This document shows positions 19,877 to 29,410 of a stretch of 64,000 nt of DNA, piece after piece. Every line of letters starts with the position of its first letter. Within the stretch, counting starts at the first letter, position 1. The translations under genes and the position numbers were made by a program. The notes under the pieces are model-generated. The model was not told the DNA's origin, ran no database searches, and saw nothing but the letters and a program-made list of their open reading frames with translations. Source of the stretch: Alcaligenaceae bacterium (GTDB taxonomy: Bacteria; Pseudomonadota; Gammaproteobacteria; Burkholderiales; Burkholderiaceae_B); the NCBI GenBank assembly GCA_013416395.1, contig JACCEP010000004.1, positions 308,833 to 372,832 of the forward strand, given 5' to 3'.

Positions 19877-20764
19877 ATGATTACATTGAAGCAAATCGAG
19901 GCTGTCTATTGGGTATACACCTTATCCAGTTTCAGTGATGCCGCCGAAAAACTGAACACTACACAGTCTGCACTATCGAAGCGCGTCAGTGATATTGAAG
20001 CGGTGCTGAATCTTCAGGTTTTCGAAACAAAGAATAGAACGCAATTAACCCTCTCAGGTAGAGAGCTCATAAAGGACTTTACTGAGATGCTGTCACTAAG
20101 ACAGCGAATTCTTAACAAATTTACCGACCCGAAAGACTACTCAGGAAGTTTTCGACTGGGTGTGACAGAGGTAGTAGCTTTGAGCTGGTTGCCTGAATTG
20201 ATATCCACGATAAAAGCAAAGTACCCCAAGATAACCGTGGAATCGAACGTGGATAAGGCTAAAAACCTATGGCGCAAGATGGACTCTCAATTACTGGACA
20301 TCATCATTGTTCCGCACTTGGGCGAGGTAAACGAGTCGTTGGTTTGCAATTATCTGTGCACGGTTGATTGTGACTGGATGATCAGCAAGGACTTGTTGCC
20401 GGTCGGTTCGCCCTTCAAGCTGGCCGAGATATTTAGCTATCCGTTACTGATGCATTCGGAGGATTCCATTTTATATAAAGAGCTGCAGAAAATGCTGAGG
20501 CGATATCGCGTTGAACCTCGCGAAAAAATTTATTGCGGAAGCCTTACTGCTATGGCCGAACTGGCCAATAGCAATATGGGCCTCAGTTATTTGCCTTCAA
20601 ATTTAAGTGCTTCTGTTGGGCGTAAAACAGAAAACCTGAGAAAAGTGGATATTCCCATGAAGGTAGCACCCCTCAAGTTTTATGCGATTCACAGAAACGA
20701 TGACTTATGCAGTGACATCGTAAAAACCATAAAACCTATTTTCCGCGACTGCGCTGGAGAATAA
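19877..20764 (+). CDS. LysR-family transcriptional regulator
   Basis: This 295-residue protein has the N-terminal winged helix-turn-helix of LysR proteins (LKQIEAVYWVYTLSSFSDAAEKLNTTQSALSKRVSDIE in sections, residues 3-42), followed by a substrate-binding-like domain. Unusually for a LysR gene it is co-directional with, and embedded in, the cluster rather than divergent. It may regulate the genes on both sides. The effector is not known. Confidence 0.92.
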   Translation: MITLKQIEAVYWVYTLSSFSDAAEKLNTTQSALSKRVSDIEAVLNLQVFETKNRTQLTLSGRELIKDFTEMLSLRQRILNKFTDPKDYSGSFRLGVTEVVALSWLPELISTIKAKYPKITVESNVDKAKNLWRKMDSQLLDIIIVPHLGEVNESLVCNYLCTVDCDWMISKDLLPVGSPFKLAEIFSYPLLMHSEDSILYKELQKMLRRYRVEPREKIYCGSLTAMAELANSNMGLSYLPSNLSASVGRKTENLRKVDIPMKVAPLKFYAIHRNDDLCSDIVKTIKPIFRDCAGE

Positions 20765-20845
20765 GAAACCAAGTGGCCAGAGTATGACGTCCTAGTAGAT
20801 CAATACTTAATAAAACCATCGACAGAAAGTTGCAGGAGACAAGCA

Positions 20846-21640
20846 ATGACACGCGTGGATAATATGAACGACAAGGCTCCAGAAGCAAGAGGCAAAGGCA
20901 CTCTTCTCGGGTTGATCCCCGATGAGAAAGTTGGTGTGAAAGAACACTTGCGAGCCCCGAACGAGCTCATCAACCGATATCGCAAACTGTTGCCCGATGT
21001 CACCTCGACGGTCGCAGATGCTGTCGAACAACTAGGTCTTCGCGCCATTGTGCCTGCGCATATTCTGAGGCCAATCTCTGAAGGCGCCCTGATAGGTTCT
21101 GCGGTCACTGCACGTTATGTCCCCACGCAGCACAGCAGTGGGTTTAGGGTGGCGCACGACGAAAAAGCGCCAGCGATGGGTGGTCGCGACCTGGTCACAT
21201 TGTCCGAACGTGGAGATGTGCTCGTGATCAACAGCAGCGCAGAGTACAGCGCTTCCAGTTTTGGCGGCTTGATGGCGAACTCGCTTATTGAGGCCGGGAT
21301 GGAGGGTATTGTTGTTGACGGCAGCATTCGTGATATTGCAAGTATGCGCCTTATGGGCCTGAAAGCATGGTCACGCGGGGTTACGCCTCGCACCGGAAAG
21401 CACAGGCTTGAACTGGCTGAGTTCAATGGCCTAGTTGAAGTTCATGGGGTACAGGTTAACCCAGGCGACCTTGTACTCGCTGACTCAGACGGCATCGTCA
21501 TTATTCCCTTTGATTACATAGAGCGTGTCATTGATCTGGTGGAAGTGGCGATCGATAACGAGCGAAAGCTGGTTAATGCCATAAAAGGCGGCTCTGACCC
21601 TTCTGAGCTTGCGAAGATTTTGCCGCCACATAAGTGGTGA
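20846..21640 (+). CDS. RraA-like aldolase, copy 2
   Basis: This 264-residue relative of RraA and the class II pyruvate aldolases has the pattern SFGGLMANSLIEAGMEG then VVDGSIRD with Arg162-Asp163. An N-terminal extension of about 40 residues is present compared with copy 1. AGGAG stands before the ATG. It probably acts on a dicarboxylic oxo-acid. Its sequence is clearly different from copies 1 and 3, so the three copies are unlikely to be recent duplicates. Confidence 0.82.
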   Translation: MTRVDNMNDKAPEARGKGTLLGLIPDEKVGVKEHLRAPNELINRYRKLLPDVTSTVADAVEQLGLRAIVPAHILRPISEGALIGSAVTARYVPTQHSSGFRVAHDEKAPAMGGRDLVTLSERGDVLVINSSAEYSASSFGGLMANSLIEAGMEGIVVDGSIRDIASMRLMGLKAWSRGVTPRTGKHRLELAEFNGLVEVHGVQVNPGDLVLADSDGIVIIPFDYIERVIDLVEVAIDNERKLVNAIKGGSDPSELAKILPPHKW

Positions 21641-21734
21641 GTTCACTGTATTAGTAGCGGTAGATTCTTTCGAGTAGGCGTTTTTTCAACATAACCCCAG
21701 GAGGCAGTCTGCGCCATCAGCGCAGCCAATTACC

Positions 21735-22430
21735 ATGAATAAAAACACAAATCATAATGATCAGCACGCAAATGATCTCTTGGATGCATTGCGTGGACTT
21801 GCCACCGCAGACATCTCCGATGCGATGTATTCGCTTTCTATTCCAGACTCGACGCTGGATCCTACGGTTCGACTTATGGTGGGTGAGACTTTGCTTGGAC
21901 GTGCCGTCACCGTGGGCCGTGTACCTACACCCAGCAACTCCTCCCAGAAGGATCTCGACGACACGATGATGCTTGCTGTACAGGAAGTCATCGATGCGGC
22001 GACACCGGGCTCGGTACTGGTGAATGCGGTACAGGGCATTGCCAGTTTCGCAAACTGGGGGGGAAATCAGGCGTTGCGGGCAAGCAAGGTTGGCATGGTT
22101 GGCATGGTGACTGATGGCGCGATTCGCGATCTGCCCGAGATGGCGGAGTACGGTGTGACAATTTTCGCAAAAGGTGCATCGCCCCGGGCTGGTCAGCATT
22201 TCTTTTCCACGGTCATCAAGAATGGCCCCGTCATTTGCGCGGGAGTGCTGATCAAACCAGGAGATATTTTGGTGGGTGACGCAGATGGCGTCATTGCAAT
22301 CAAGCCTGACGATGTGACGCGAATCGTGGAAAAGGTCAAAGATCTCAAGGAAAAAGAGCAAAACATGCGCACACATATATTGGCGGGCGGCGGTCTAGTT
22401 GACGCTGTGCTTAAGTACAAAGTCCGCTGA
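21735..22430 (+). CDS. RraA-like aldolase, copy 3
   Basis: The 231-residue protein has FANWGGNQALRASKVG followed by VTDGAIRD with Arg131-Asp132, the active-site loop of the RraA/aldolase family. WGG is often seen in members of this family near catabolic genes. No strong ribosome site lies right before the ATG, though GGAGG occurs about 35 bases upstream. The next genes are tctB and tctA. Confidence 0.82.
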   Translation: MNKNTNHNDQHANDLLDALRGLATADISDAMYSLSIPDSTLDPTVRLMVGETLLGRAVTVGRVPTPSNSSQKDLDDTMMLAVQEVIDAATPGSVLVNAVQGIASFANWGGNQALRASKVGMVGMVTDGAIRDLPEMAEYGVTIFAKGASPRAGQHFFSTVIKNGPVICAGVLIKPGDILVGDADGVIAIKPDDVTRIVEKVKDLKEKEQNMRTHILAGGGLVDAVLKYKVR

Positions 22431-22486
22431 ACTTATGCGGTTAATGGGTGTGACAGAGTCAGTGATTTCCTTTATGGATAAGCGAT

Positions 22487-22942
22487 ATGAAACTCACTAA
22501 TCGACGAGAGCTTTATTCTGCCGGCTTCATGTTGGTGGTTGGGATTGGCACCACGTTGGGAAGTCTGAATTACCCCCTTGGAGAAGTGCAAAGCATGGGT
22601 CCGGGCTATTACCCGTTATTGCTCGGAGTTGTTCTCACGGTGCTTGGGGCCCTGACAATTGCCACACCCCTTACTTCCCATGATAAAGGCACTAAATCCA
22701 TCTGGAGAGGTAACCCCAGAGCTTGGGCTGCCGTGACGGTTGGCATAGGTGCTTTCATTGTCGTCGGTCATTACGGCGGTTTCGTTCCTGCGGCCTTTGT
22801 ATTGGTCGGCATAGCTGCTCTGGGCGACCCAAAAAACACGTTGAAGTCCGCATTTGTGCTGGGATTGTCCGTCACTATTGTCGCAGTGCTTGTGTTCCAT
22901 TACGGCATGCGGATGCAGTTTCCACTGTTTCAGTGGGGTTGA
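22487..22942 (+). CDS. tctB: Tripartite tricarboxylate transporter small membrane subunit
   Basis: The 151-residue protein has four predicted membrane helices, with the usual TctB start MKLTNRRELYSAGFMLVVGIG and MGPGYYPLLLGVVLTVLGAL. It pairs with the large TctA permease, which begins three bases after its stop. The periplasmic partners are the Bug receptors in the same cluster. Confidence 0.9.
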   Translation: MKLTNRRELYSAGFMLVVGIGTTLGSLNYPLGEVQSMGPGYYPLLLGVVLTVLGALTIATPLTSHDKGTKSIWRGNPRAWAAVTVGIGAFIVVGHYGGFVPAAFVLVGIAALGDPKNTLKSAFVLGLSVTIVAVLVFHYGMRMQFPLFQWG

Positions 22943-22945
22943 GGC

Positions 22946-24439
22946 ATGATTGATAATCTCTGGCTCGGGATAACCACCGCCTTTTCCCTGGATAATTTAC
23001 TGTACTGCTTTGCGGGAGTACTGTTTGGTAACTTGATTGGCGTATTGCCCGGTATCGGTGCCCTTGCCGCTATCTCGATGTTGTTACCCATGACGTACAG
23101 CCTGGATCCGACCGGTGCACTGATGATGCTCGCCGGCATTTTCTACGGCACAAGCTTTGGCGGGGCCACGACATCCATACTGTTGAACCTTCCTGGCACT
23201 GAATCTCATGCGGTTGTGTGTGTTGACGGTAACCCCATGGCCCGGCAAGGCCGTGCAGGGTCAGCACTGTTCATTGCCATGTTTGCCTCCTTTACCGGGG
23301 TATGCCTTGGTATCCTTCTGATGCTTTTCTTTAGCCCCATCTTGGCAAAGGCTGCCTTGATGTTCGGGCCAGCGGCATATTTTTCCTTGATGATGCTTGG
23401 TCTACTGGCTGCATCCACGCTGTCTGCAGGCTCGCCTTTAAAAGGGATTGCGTCGGTTTTTTTAGGTCTTATTTTTGGGGTGATCGGTACGGATCTAAAC
23501 TCCGGTGCTCTACGCTTTACTTTTGACATTCCTGAGTTACAGGATGGATTGTCATTGCTCGCGCTTGCTATGGGTTTGTTTGGTGTCGCAGATGTATATG
23601 CGAATGCGGGGGTATTGGGAGAAGGTGAGTTCATTACGAAAAAGGTGACGGGCCGTTCTATTCGTCCCGCCAAGGGTGAAGTACGCCAGTCAATGGGGGC
23701 GATCACACGAGGTGCGGTCGGCGGTTCATTCTTCGGGATCTTACCCGGAACTGGCGGCACCATTGCATCCTTTATGTCTTATGCGATCGAGAAAAAGCTT
23801 TCCCGCACTCCAGAGCGCTTTGGTGAGGGGGCGATTGAGGGCGTCGCAGGCCCTGAAGCTGCCAATAGCTCAGCAGCCATTACTGCCTTTATTCCTACCT
23901 TAACTCTGGGAATTCCCGGTTCTCCGGTCATGGCATTGATGCTGGGTGCTTTGATGATTCACAACATTCAACCTGGGCCGATGATGATCACAAGTCATCC
24001 AGCGCTATTTTGGGGCTTATTGGTGAGTTTCTGGATTGGAAATTTGCTGCTACTGATTCTGAATATTCCATTAATCGGCATGTGGGTGAAATTATTGTCG
24101 GTTCCTTACCGTTACATCTATCCAGTGGTTCTACTGCTTATTTGTATAGGTGTTTACAGCCTTAATAACGATCTGTTCGACGTTATTACCGTGTTGGGTA
24201 TGGGTGTGCTCGGGTATTTTTTGTCGGCTCTTGGCTTTGCGCCCGCGTCTGTGCTGTTGGGTTTTGTGCTTGGGCCCATGGTTGAAGAGAATTTTCGCCG
24301 CGCGCTATTGGTTTCACGGGGAAATCCTATGACATTTCTGGAGGACCCCATTAGTGCTGTGTCGATGGCATTCGTAGCTTTAATGCTGATGTTGGTCGCA
24401 TACGGGAGATTGCGGCCCAAGAAAAAAAAGGTGGCTTGA
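22946..24439 (+). CDS. tctA: Tripartite tricarboxylate transporter large permease
   Basis: The 497-residue protein has about 12 membrane helices and TctA signatures: FGNLIGVLPGIGALAAISMLLP near the N-terminus in two parts, GTSFGGATTSILLNLPG and, in the second half, GAVGGSFFGILPGTGGTIASF. The two glycine/proline-rich loops are inverted repeats of one another and form the substrate path. It is a secondary carboxylate importer driven by an ion gradient. Its substrate is probably an intermediate fed to the aldolase-like enzymes upstream. Confidence 0.95.
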   Translation: MIDNLWLGITTAFSLDNLLYCFAGVLFGNLIGVLPGIGALAAISMLLPMTYSLDPTGALMMLAGIFYGTSFGGATTSILLNLPGTESHAVVCVDGNPMARQGRAGSALFIAMFASFTGVCLGILLMLFFSPILAKAALMFGPAAYFSLMMLGLLAASTLSAGSPLKGIASVFLGLIFGVIGTDLNSGALRFTFDIPELQDGLSLLALAMGLFGVADVYANAGVLGEGEFITKKVTGRSIRPAKGEVRQSMGAITRGAVGGSFFGILPGTGGTIASFMSYAIEKKLSRTPERFGEGAIEGVAGPEAANSSAAITAFIPTLTLGIPGSPVMALMLGALMIHNIQPGPMMITSHPALFWGLLVSFWIGNLLLLILNIPLIGMWVKLLSVPYRYIYPVVLLLICIGVYSLNNDLFDVITVLGMGVLGYFLSALGFAPASVLLGFVLGPMVEENFRRALLVSRGNPMTFLEDPISAVSMAFVALMLMLVAYGRLRPKKKKVA

Positions 24440-24515
24440 TGTCCCTCATTAGTTAGGCCACCGTTGTTTCTCGCAGTTGATTTGAAGCGCCTTAAAAATA
24501 TAAAGGAGACTCATC

Positions 24516-25490
24516 ATGAATAAGTTCACTAGATGTTTAAGCATGACTTTTCTTGGCACTGTGCTGGCCATTCCCACCATCGCTTCGGCTGATCAATGGC
24601 CGTCGCGCGCCGTCACCATTGTTGTTCCGTATCCGCCCGGAAGCAGTAATGACATGCTGGGTCGACTTCTTGCCGAGTCGTATTCCAAGAAATTCAATCA
24701 GACGTTTCTGGTTGAGAACCGGCCAGGTGCGAGCGGTTCGGTTGGTATCACGGAGGTCGCGAAGGCAAAAGCTGATGGCTATACGGTCCTGGTGGTATCT
24801 AACAGCATGGTCACAAACCTTTCATTGCCGGATCAGGTCAGATATGACGTTTTTCGAGACTTTGAACCAGTGAGCCTAGCAGGCACGTTGCCAGTGGTTA
24901 TGGTGACGAATCCCAAGGTTCCTGGCAAAACTGTGCAGGAACTCATCAAGGCAGCAAAAGAGAAGCCAGGAGATTACAAATATGGTTCCTCGGGGATTGG
25001 TTCTCCCCATCAATTGACGTCAGAACTCTTTCAGTCTCTGACCGCCACAGATTTTTTGCATGTGCCGTATAAAGGCCAGAGTCCTATCATCACTGAGTTG
25101 ATCGCGGGGAGGCTTGATATAGGCTTTGTAACCCTGGGTCCAGTGCTTCAATACCTTCAGGACGGCACACTTAACGCCATGGGTATGTTGGGTGATGAGC
25201 GCAGCAGCCTCGCACCGAATATTCCGACTTTGGGTGAAGCTGGAGTACACGGTCTGGATTTTGGCTGGTGGCTGGGCGTGTTTCTTCCCAAAGGAACAGA
25301 TCCATCCATTGTTGACGCCTTGGCCAAAGAAACTGCGTATCTGACTAAGGATAACAAGCCCTTCCAGGAGAAGCTCCAGAATGTGCGTATCGCGCCTGTA
25401 GGAAGTACTCCCGCAGAATTTAAAGCTTCTTTGCAATACGAAATCGATACCTGGAAGAAAGTTGCCAAAGAAGCGGGCATTGGTAAGTAA
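24516..25490 (+). CDS. Bug-family tripartite tricarboxylate receptor, copy 2
   Basis: This 324-residue receptor has a signal peptide ending near PTIASA, then DQWPSRAVTIVVPYPPGSSND and VENRPGASGSVGITEVAKAKADGYT in sections. It is immediately downstream of tctA and is probably its main receptor. AAGGAGA precedes the ATG. It is closely similar over its whole length to the next Bug gene (copy 3). Confidence 0.93.
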   Translation: MNKFTRCLSMTFLGTVLAIPTIASADQWPSRAVTIVVPYPPGSSNDMLGRLLAESYSKKFNQTFLVENRPGASGSVGITEVAKAKADGYTVLVVSNSMVTNLSLPDQVRYDVFRDFEPVSLAGTLPVVMVTNPKVPGKTVQELIKAAKEKPGDYKYGSSGIGSPHQLTSELFQSLTATDFLHVPYKGQSPIITELIAGRLDIGFVTLGPVLQYLQDGTLNAMGMLGDERSSLAPNIPTLGEAGVHGLDFGWWLGVFLPKGTDPSIVDALAKETAYLTKDNKPFQEKLQNVRIAPVGSTPAEFKASLQYEIDTWKKVAKEAGIGK

Positions 25491-25663
25491 CCATGCCCTA
25501 GGTGTTTTGTCTTCGTGCTTTACATGATTGTTTGTGCCCTGGTATTGCCTGCTGATACGAGCCTGCGAACCAATAAAAATCATTGAATAAATCTATCGTT
25601 TCGTTTCATGAATAATCTTTGGCTCACTGTATTTGGGCATTTTAAAAAGACGGGAGACTTGAT

Positions 25664-26638
25664 ATGAAGAGCTGGGTTTTTATCTTATGTGCAAGCTTGT
25701 GCAGTGTGTTCCTGATGGCTCCTTTGCAAGCGCAGGCAGACCAATGGCCATCGCGTACTGTCACCATTGTTGTGCCGTATCCGCCTGGGGGCAGTAACGA
25801 TATGATTGCTCGACTTCTTGCAGACGCATATGGTACGAAATTCAATCAAACTTTTGTAGTTGAGAATCGTCCCGGGGCGAGTGGAACTGTTGGCATAAGT
25901 GAGGTGGCTAGAGCCAAAGCTGATGGGTACACCTTGTTGGTGGCTGCCAACAGCATGGTGACTAATCTGACGGCACCAAGCAATGTGCGATATAACGTAT
26001 TGCGGGATTTTGAGCCCATAAGCATGGCGGCGGCTCTACCAGTGGTAATGGTGATTAACCCCAAGATTCCTGCCAATAACGTAAAAGAGTTGATCGAGCT
26101 TGCAAAAAAGGATCCAGGTGGACTCAAGTGCGGCTCGACGGGAGTCGGGTCGCCGCAACAACTAACGTCACAGCTCTTTCAGTCTGAGACCGGAACGAAG
26201 TTTTTGCAGGTGCCATTCAAAGGCCAAGCAGCGACTGTGACCGAGTTGCTGGGCGGCAGACTGGAGGTTGGGTTCATCACCTTGGGTCCCGCGCTGCAAT
26301 ATATTCAGACTGGCGCACTCAAGGCTATAGGGATACTGGGTAGCGAGCGTAATAGCCTGGCGCCAGAGATTCCGACACTTGTTGAACAAGGTGTTGCTGG
26401 AATGGACTTGGGCTGGTGGGTGGGCGTGTTTGCCCCCAAAGACACTGATACAGCTATCGTCAATGCCTTGGCCGAAGAAACTGCTTTTCTAACCCAAAAA
26501 GATGAGGCATTTCAGCAGAGACTGCAGAGCGCTAGCCTAATCCCTATAGGTAGTACGGCACAGGAGTTTAAGAAGTCTCTGGGGCAAGAAATTGATACGT
26601 GGATGAAGGTTGCTAAAGAAGCAGAAGCCAACAAGTAA
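25664..26638 (+). CDS. Bug-family tripartite tricarboxylate receptor, copy 3
   Basis: The 324-residue product has the same length as copy 2 and shares long stretches with it (DQWPSRTVTIVVPYPPGGSND, GWWVGVF, FKGQAATVTELLGGRLEVGF). The pair looks like a tandem duplication. The signal peptide ends near PLQAQA. Binding-loop differences, for example GGSND against GSSND, suggest that substrates may differ. A 173-base gap with no gene separates the two. Confidence 0.93.
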   Translation: MKSWVFILCASLCSVFLMAPLQAQADQWPSRTVTIVVPYPPGGSNDMIARLLADAYGTKFNQTFVVENRPGASGTVGISEVARAKADGYTLLVAANSMVTNLTAPSNVRYNVLRDFEPISMAAALPVVMVINPKIPANNVKELIELAKKDPGGLKCGSTGVGSPQQLTSQLFQSETGTKFLQVPFKGQAATVTELLGGRLEVGFITLGPALQYIQTGALKAIGILGSERNSLAPEIPTLVEQGVAGMDLGWWVGVFAPKDTDTAIVNALAEETAFLTQKDEAFQQRLQSASLIPIGSTAQEFKKSLGQEIDTWMKVAKEAEANK

Positions 26639-26679
26639 TTTTACTAATTCCTGAGTATCGTTTCTTGGTGGTTAATTGC

Positions 26680-27534
26680 ATGCAGTTGTTATGGATGTTG
26701 TTCGCATGCGCCATGTTTGCGGTCACCGGGGCATTCGTCAAGGTGGCTGCAGGCCTTGGCGCCAGCCTACCAGAAATGGTGATGTTTCGTGGGGGCTTTG
26801 CCATACTGTTGGTATTGACGTGGGCGGTATTCACGAAACGGACTATCAGGCCATCAAACTGGGCCGTGCATTTTTGGCGCAATCTCAGTGGGATTACGTC
26901 CATGTGGCTTGGCACGTATGCCTTGACGAAACTGGCGCTGCCCACGGCGATCAGCCTGAACTACACCGCGCCGCTTTTTATTGCCGGTTGGATGTTGATA
27001 CGAGGAGGTGTGGAACGTGATCCATTACGTATTCTCGCCGTCATTATAGGTTTTGTAGGTGTGATAGCGATTTTTCGCCCTAGCGTTGAGCATGAGCAAT
27101 GGCTAGCTTCGCTTCTTGGTTTGGGTGCAGGCGCTTTGTCTGCTGTCGCCCTATTGCAGTTACGACAGTTGGGGCGTCTTGGAGAACCAGAGTGGCGTAC
27201 GGTACTGTTGTTTTCTCTCGGCGTGTTCTTAAGTGGGCTTGTGGGGGTTCTGGTGGGAGGGTGGCAAACCTATGAACTCTTGCCATTGTTGGCGCTGTTT
27301 GGTATTGGGCTGGCGGGGCTGTTCGGCCAGCTTGCCGTCACCCGCGCGTTCGGGCTTGGCTCCGCATTACTGAACGCCGCTTTGCAATACACCACCATTA
27401 TTTTCGCTGCATTGATCAGTCTGGGATTTTGGGGTGAACGCCCCGCATTGCTGGCCTGGGTAGGCATGGCATTGGTGATTGCTGCAGGCTTGTTGTCTAT
27501 CTGGCGCACTCACGTTGCGGAGCGCACCGTATGA
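26680..27534 (+). CDS. EamA/DMT-family transporter
   Basis: From the ATG at 26680 (284 residues; a TTG 15 bases earlier is possible) the protein has ten predicted membrane helices in two homologous halves, typical of the drug/metabolite transporter EamA fold. Substrates of this family are usually small metabolites that are exported. It ends the co-directional cluster. Which metabolite it moves cannot be told. Confidence 0.88.
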   Translation: MQLLWMLFACAMFAVTGAFVKVAAGLGASLPEMVMFRGGFAILLVLTWAVFTKRTIRPSNWAVHFWRNLSGITSMWLGTYALTKLALPTAISLNYTAPLFIAGWMLIRGGVERDPLRILAVIIGFVGVIAIFRPSVEHEQWLASLLGLGAGALSAVALLQLRQLGRLGEPEWRTVLLFSLGVFLSGLVGVLVGGWQTYELLPLLALFGIGLAGLFGQLAVTRAFGLGSALLNAALQYTTIIFAALISLGFWGERPALLAWVGMALVIAAGLLSIWRTHVAERTV

Positions 27535-27592
27535 AAGAGTTTTTCATTCCTTATCGTTGCAACAATTAACTTATACAGGAGAGATAAAAATC

Positions 27593-28459
27593 GTGTCACA
27601 TTTATTGATTCAGCCTGAGGTCTTGCGTGAACAGTTGACCCGACCAAATTGTCTGGTTTTTGATGTACGCCATGATTTAACTGATATGGCCGCCGGACGC
27701 CAGGCCTACGAGGCGGGTCATATTCCCGGGGCCGTGTACTTGGATCACGAAACGCAGTTATGTGCTCCTTGTACGGGTCGCAACGGCCGCCATCCTTTGC
27801 CAGATCAGGCAGCCTTTGAAAAACTTATGCACGAAAAAGGCCTTACTTCCAACTCGGAAGTCGTCGTTTATGACGGCGGTACCAGTATGTTTGCCGCACA
27901 CCTCTGGTGGATGCTGCGCTGGATTGGACACGACGCCGTTGCTGTACTAGATGGTGGCTGGGCGGCGTGGACGGCTGCCGATGGGGCCATCGAGTCGTTG
28001 AAGCAAAACGTGCCAGCCGACAAGGAAAATGGAGCACAGGCGCAAGTGTCATCCAGCAAGCCTGCGATGCCCACTGTGGACGCCGATGGGGTAGTGTCAA
28101 ATCTGAAAGCACCTCACTTTACGGTGCTGGATGCTCGAGCGCCGGAGCGGTTTCGCGGTGATGTCGAACCGCTGGACCCTGTCGCTGGGCATATCCCCGG
28201 CGCCAAAAACCGTCCTTTTTCGGAGAACCTTCTTGCTGATGGGCGTTTCAAGCCAGCAGCGCAATTACGTAAAGAGTTCGAAGCCTTGCTGAACAACTGT
28301 TCACCGGAGAACATCGTACATCAGTGTGGTTCGGGCATCAGTGCTTGTCACAACCTGTTTGCCATGGAGGTAGCGGGGCTGTGCGGCTCGGCACTTTATC
28401 CTGGGTCCTGGAGTGAGTGGTGTAGCGACCCTTCTCGACCCACCGCGCAGGGAGCGTAA
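27593..28459 (+). CDS. Rhodanese-type sulfurtransferase (3-mercaptopyruvate sulfurtransferase-like)
   Basis: The GTG start at 27593 follows AGGAGAG by ten bases and gives 288 residues; it avoids an overlap with the DMT gene. Two rhodanese domains are present: the first contains VFDVRHDL, AGHIPGAVYLDHE and VVYDGGTSMFAAHLWWMLRWIGH, the second carries the active-site loop CGSGISACHN. CGSG followed by I/V-S/T-A is typical of 3-mercaptopyruvate sulfurtransferases rather than thiosulfate rhodaneses. It moves sulfur from mercaptopyruvate to thiols or cyanide. Confidence 0.9.
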   Translation: MSHLLIQPEVLREQLTRPNCLVFDVRHDLTDMAAGRQAYEAGHIPGAVYLDHETQLCAPCTGRNGRHPLPDQAAFEKLMHEKGLTSNSEVVVYDGGTSMFAAHLWWMLRWIGHDAVAVLDGGWAAWTAADGAIESLKQNVPADKENGAQAQVSSSKPAMPTVDADGVVSNLKAPHFTVLDARAPERFRGDVEPLDPVAGHIPGAKNRPFSENLLADGRFKPAAQLRKEFEALLNNCSPENIVHQCGSGISACHNLFAMEVAGLCGSALYPGSWSEWCSDPSRPTAQGA

Positions 28460-28661
28460 GTCGATATCGACGTGTGCATCGACTCTTCAGACACTGATTA
28501 CGGCTTTTTTTTTGCCACGCTGCGTGATGCGTAGCTGGCGGTTCATCATCATTGTTCCAGTGATTAAACCAAGCATTCTGCTAGGGTTCTTTGTCTACTA
28601 CAGCTCGATCGTCGCGCTGACTTGAAATCAGGTGATGGGCGGCATTTAACAGGAGTGCTAC

Positions 28662-29267
28662 ATGAAGACGATACGTTATTTCTTTCTGCCAAAATCTCCT
28701 TGGGCATATCTTGGCCATGAGCGTCTGCTTGAGATTGCCAGGCGGCATGACGCCCAGATCGAATTACGGCCGATTGACTTAGGAGGTGGCGTCTTTCCAG
28801 TATCAGGTGGGTTACCGATGAGTAAGCGCGCACCACAGCGTCTTGCTTACCGTCTCATCGAGCTTGAGCGCTGGTCTGAATACCTTGGCCTGCCGATCAA
28901 TAAGCAGCCGAAATTTTTTCCAGTAGATGATCAGATTGGTTCCCGCATGATTATTGCTGCTATGGAGTCTGGGGACCGCGCCAAGGCGTTCCAATTGGCA
29001 GGTGGGTTACTGCGTGCAGTGTGGGCTGAAGAACGCAATATTGCTGACACATCAACGCTTGAGCGAATTGCTAATGAGAGCGGACTAAACGGCAAGGTGT
29101 TGCTGGAAGCTCAGTCGCAAGCCCAAGTGGTCGAGGCCTACGCACGCTATACCCAGGAGGCCATAGATCTGCAGGTTTTCGGTGCACCTTGGTACGAATA
29201 CCGAGGCATGCAGTTCTGGGGGCAGGATAGACTGGATTTCCTGGATAGGGCGTTAACAGAGGACTAG
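28662..29267 (+). CDS. 2-hydroxychromene-2-carboxylate isomerase family protein (DsbA-like)
   Basis: This 201-residue protein has the kappa-class GST/DsbA-fold signature SPWAYLGHERLLE at residues 12-24, a Ser in place of the CxxC motif, and the C-terminal motif FGAPWYEYRGMQFWGQDRLDFL in sections. Members of the family isomerise 2-hydroxychromene-2-carboxylate in naphthalene degradation, using glutathione, but many act on other aromatic or dicarboxylic intermediates. The gene stands alone between the sulfurtransferase and the McrBC genes. The 202-base gap before it has a T-run near 28505 but no clear gene. Confidence 0.85.
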   Translation: MKTIRYFFLPKSPWAYLGHERLLEIARRHDAQIELRPIDLGGGVFPVSGGLPMSKRAPQRLAYRLIELERWSEYLGLPINKQPKFFPVDDQIGSRMIIAAMESGDRAKAFQLAGGLLRAVWAEERNIADTSTLERIANESGLNGKVLLEAQSQAQVVEAYARYTQEAIDLQVFGAPWYEYRGMQFWGQDRLDFLDRALTED

Positions 29268-29410
29268 GGGCGTAGTGTATTCATTGCTGAGAGCTTCGGC
29301 TCTGTGCGTCGCCTAAAGGAGATCATCGGCAGACTGGTGACCTCGTGCCATCTGCCCAGTTATCCCCGTTGGATTAGACGATGGCAAAAAAGAGCATAAC
29401 GTTGTCTAAA

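Noticed and set aside
28413..28625. A 70-codon frame after the sulfurtransferase gene.
   Set aside because: It overlaps the sulfurtransferase end in another frame, crosses a T-run and has no ribosome site or recognisable motif.
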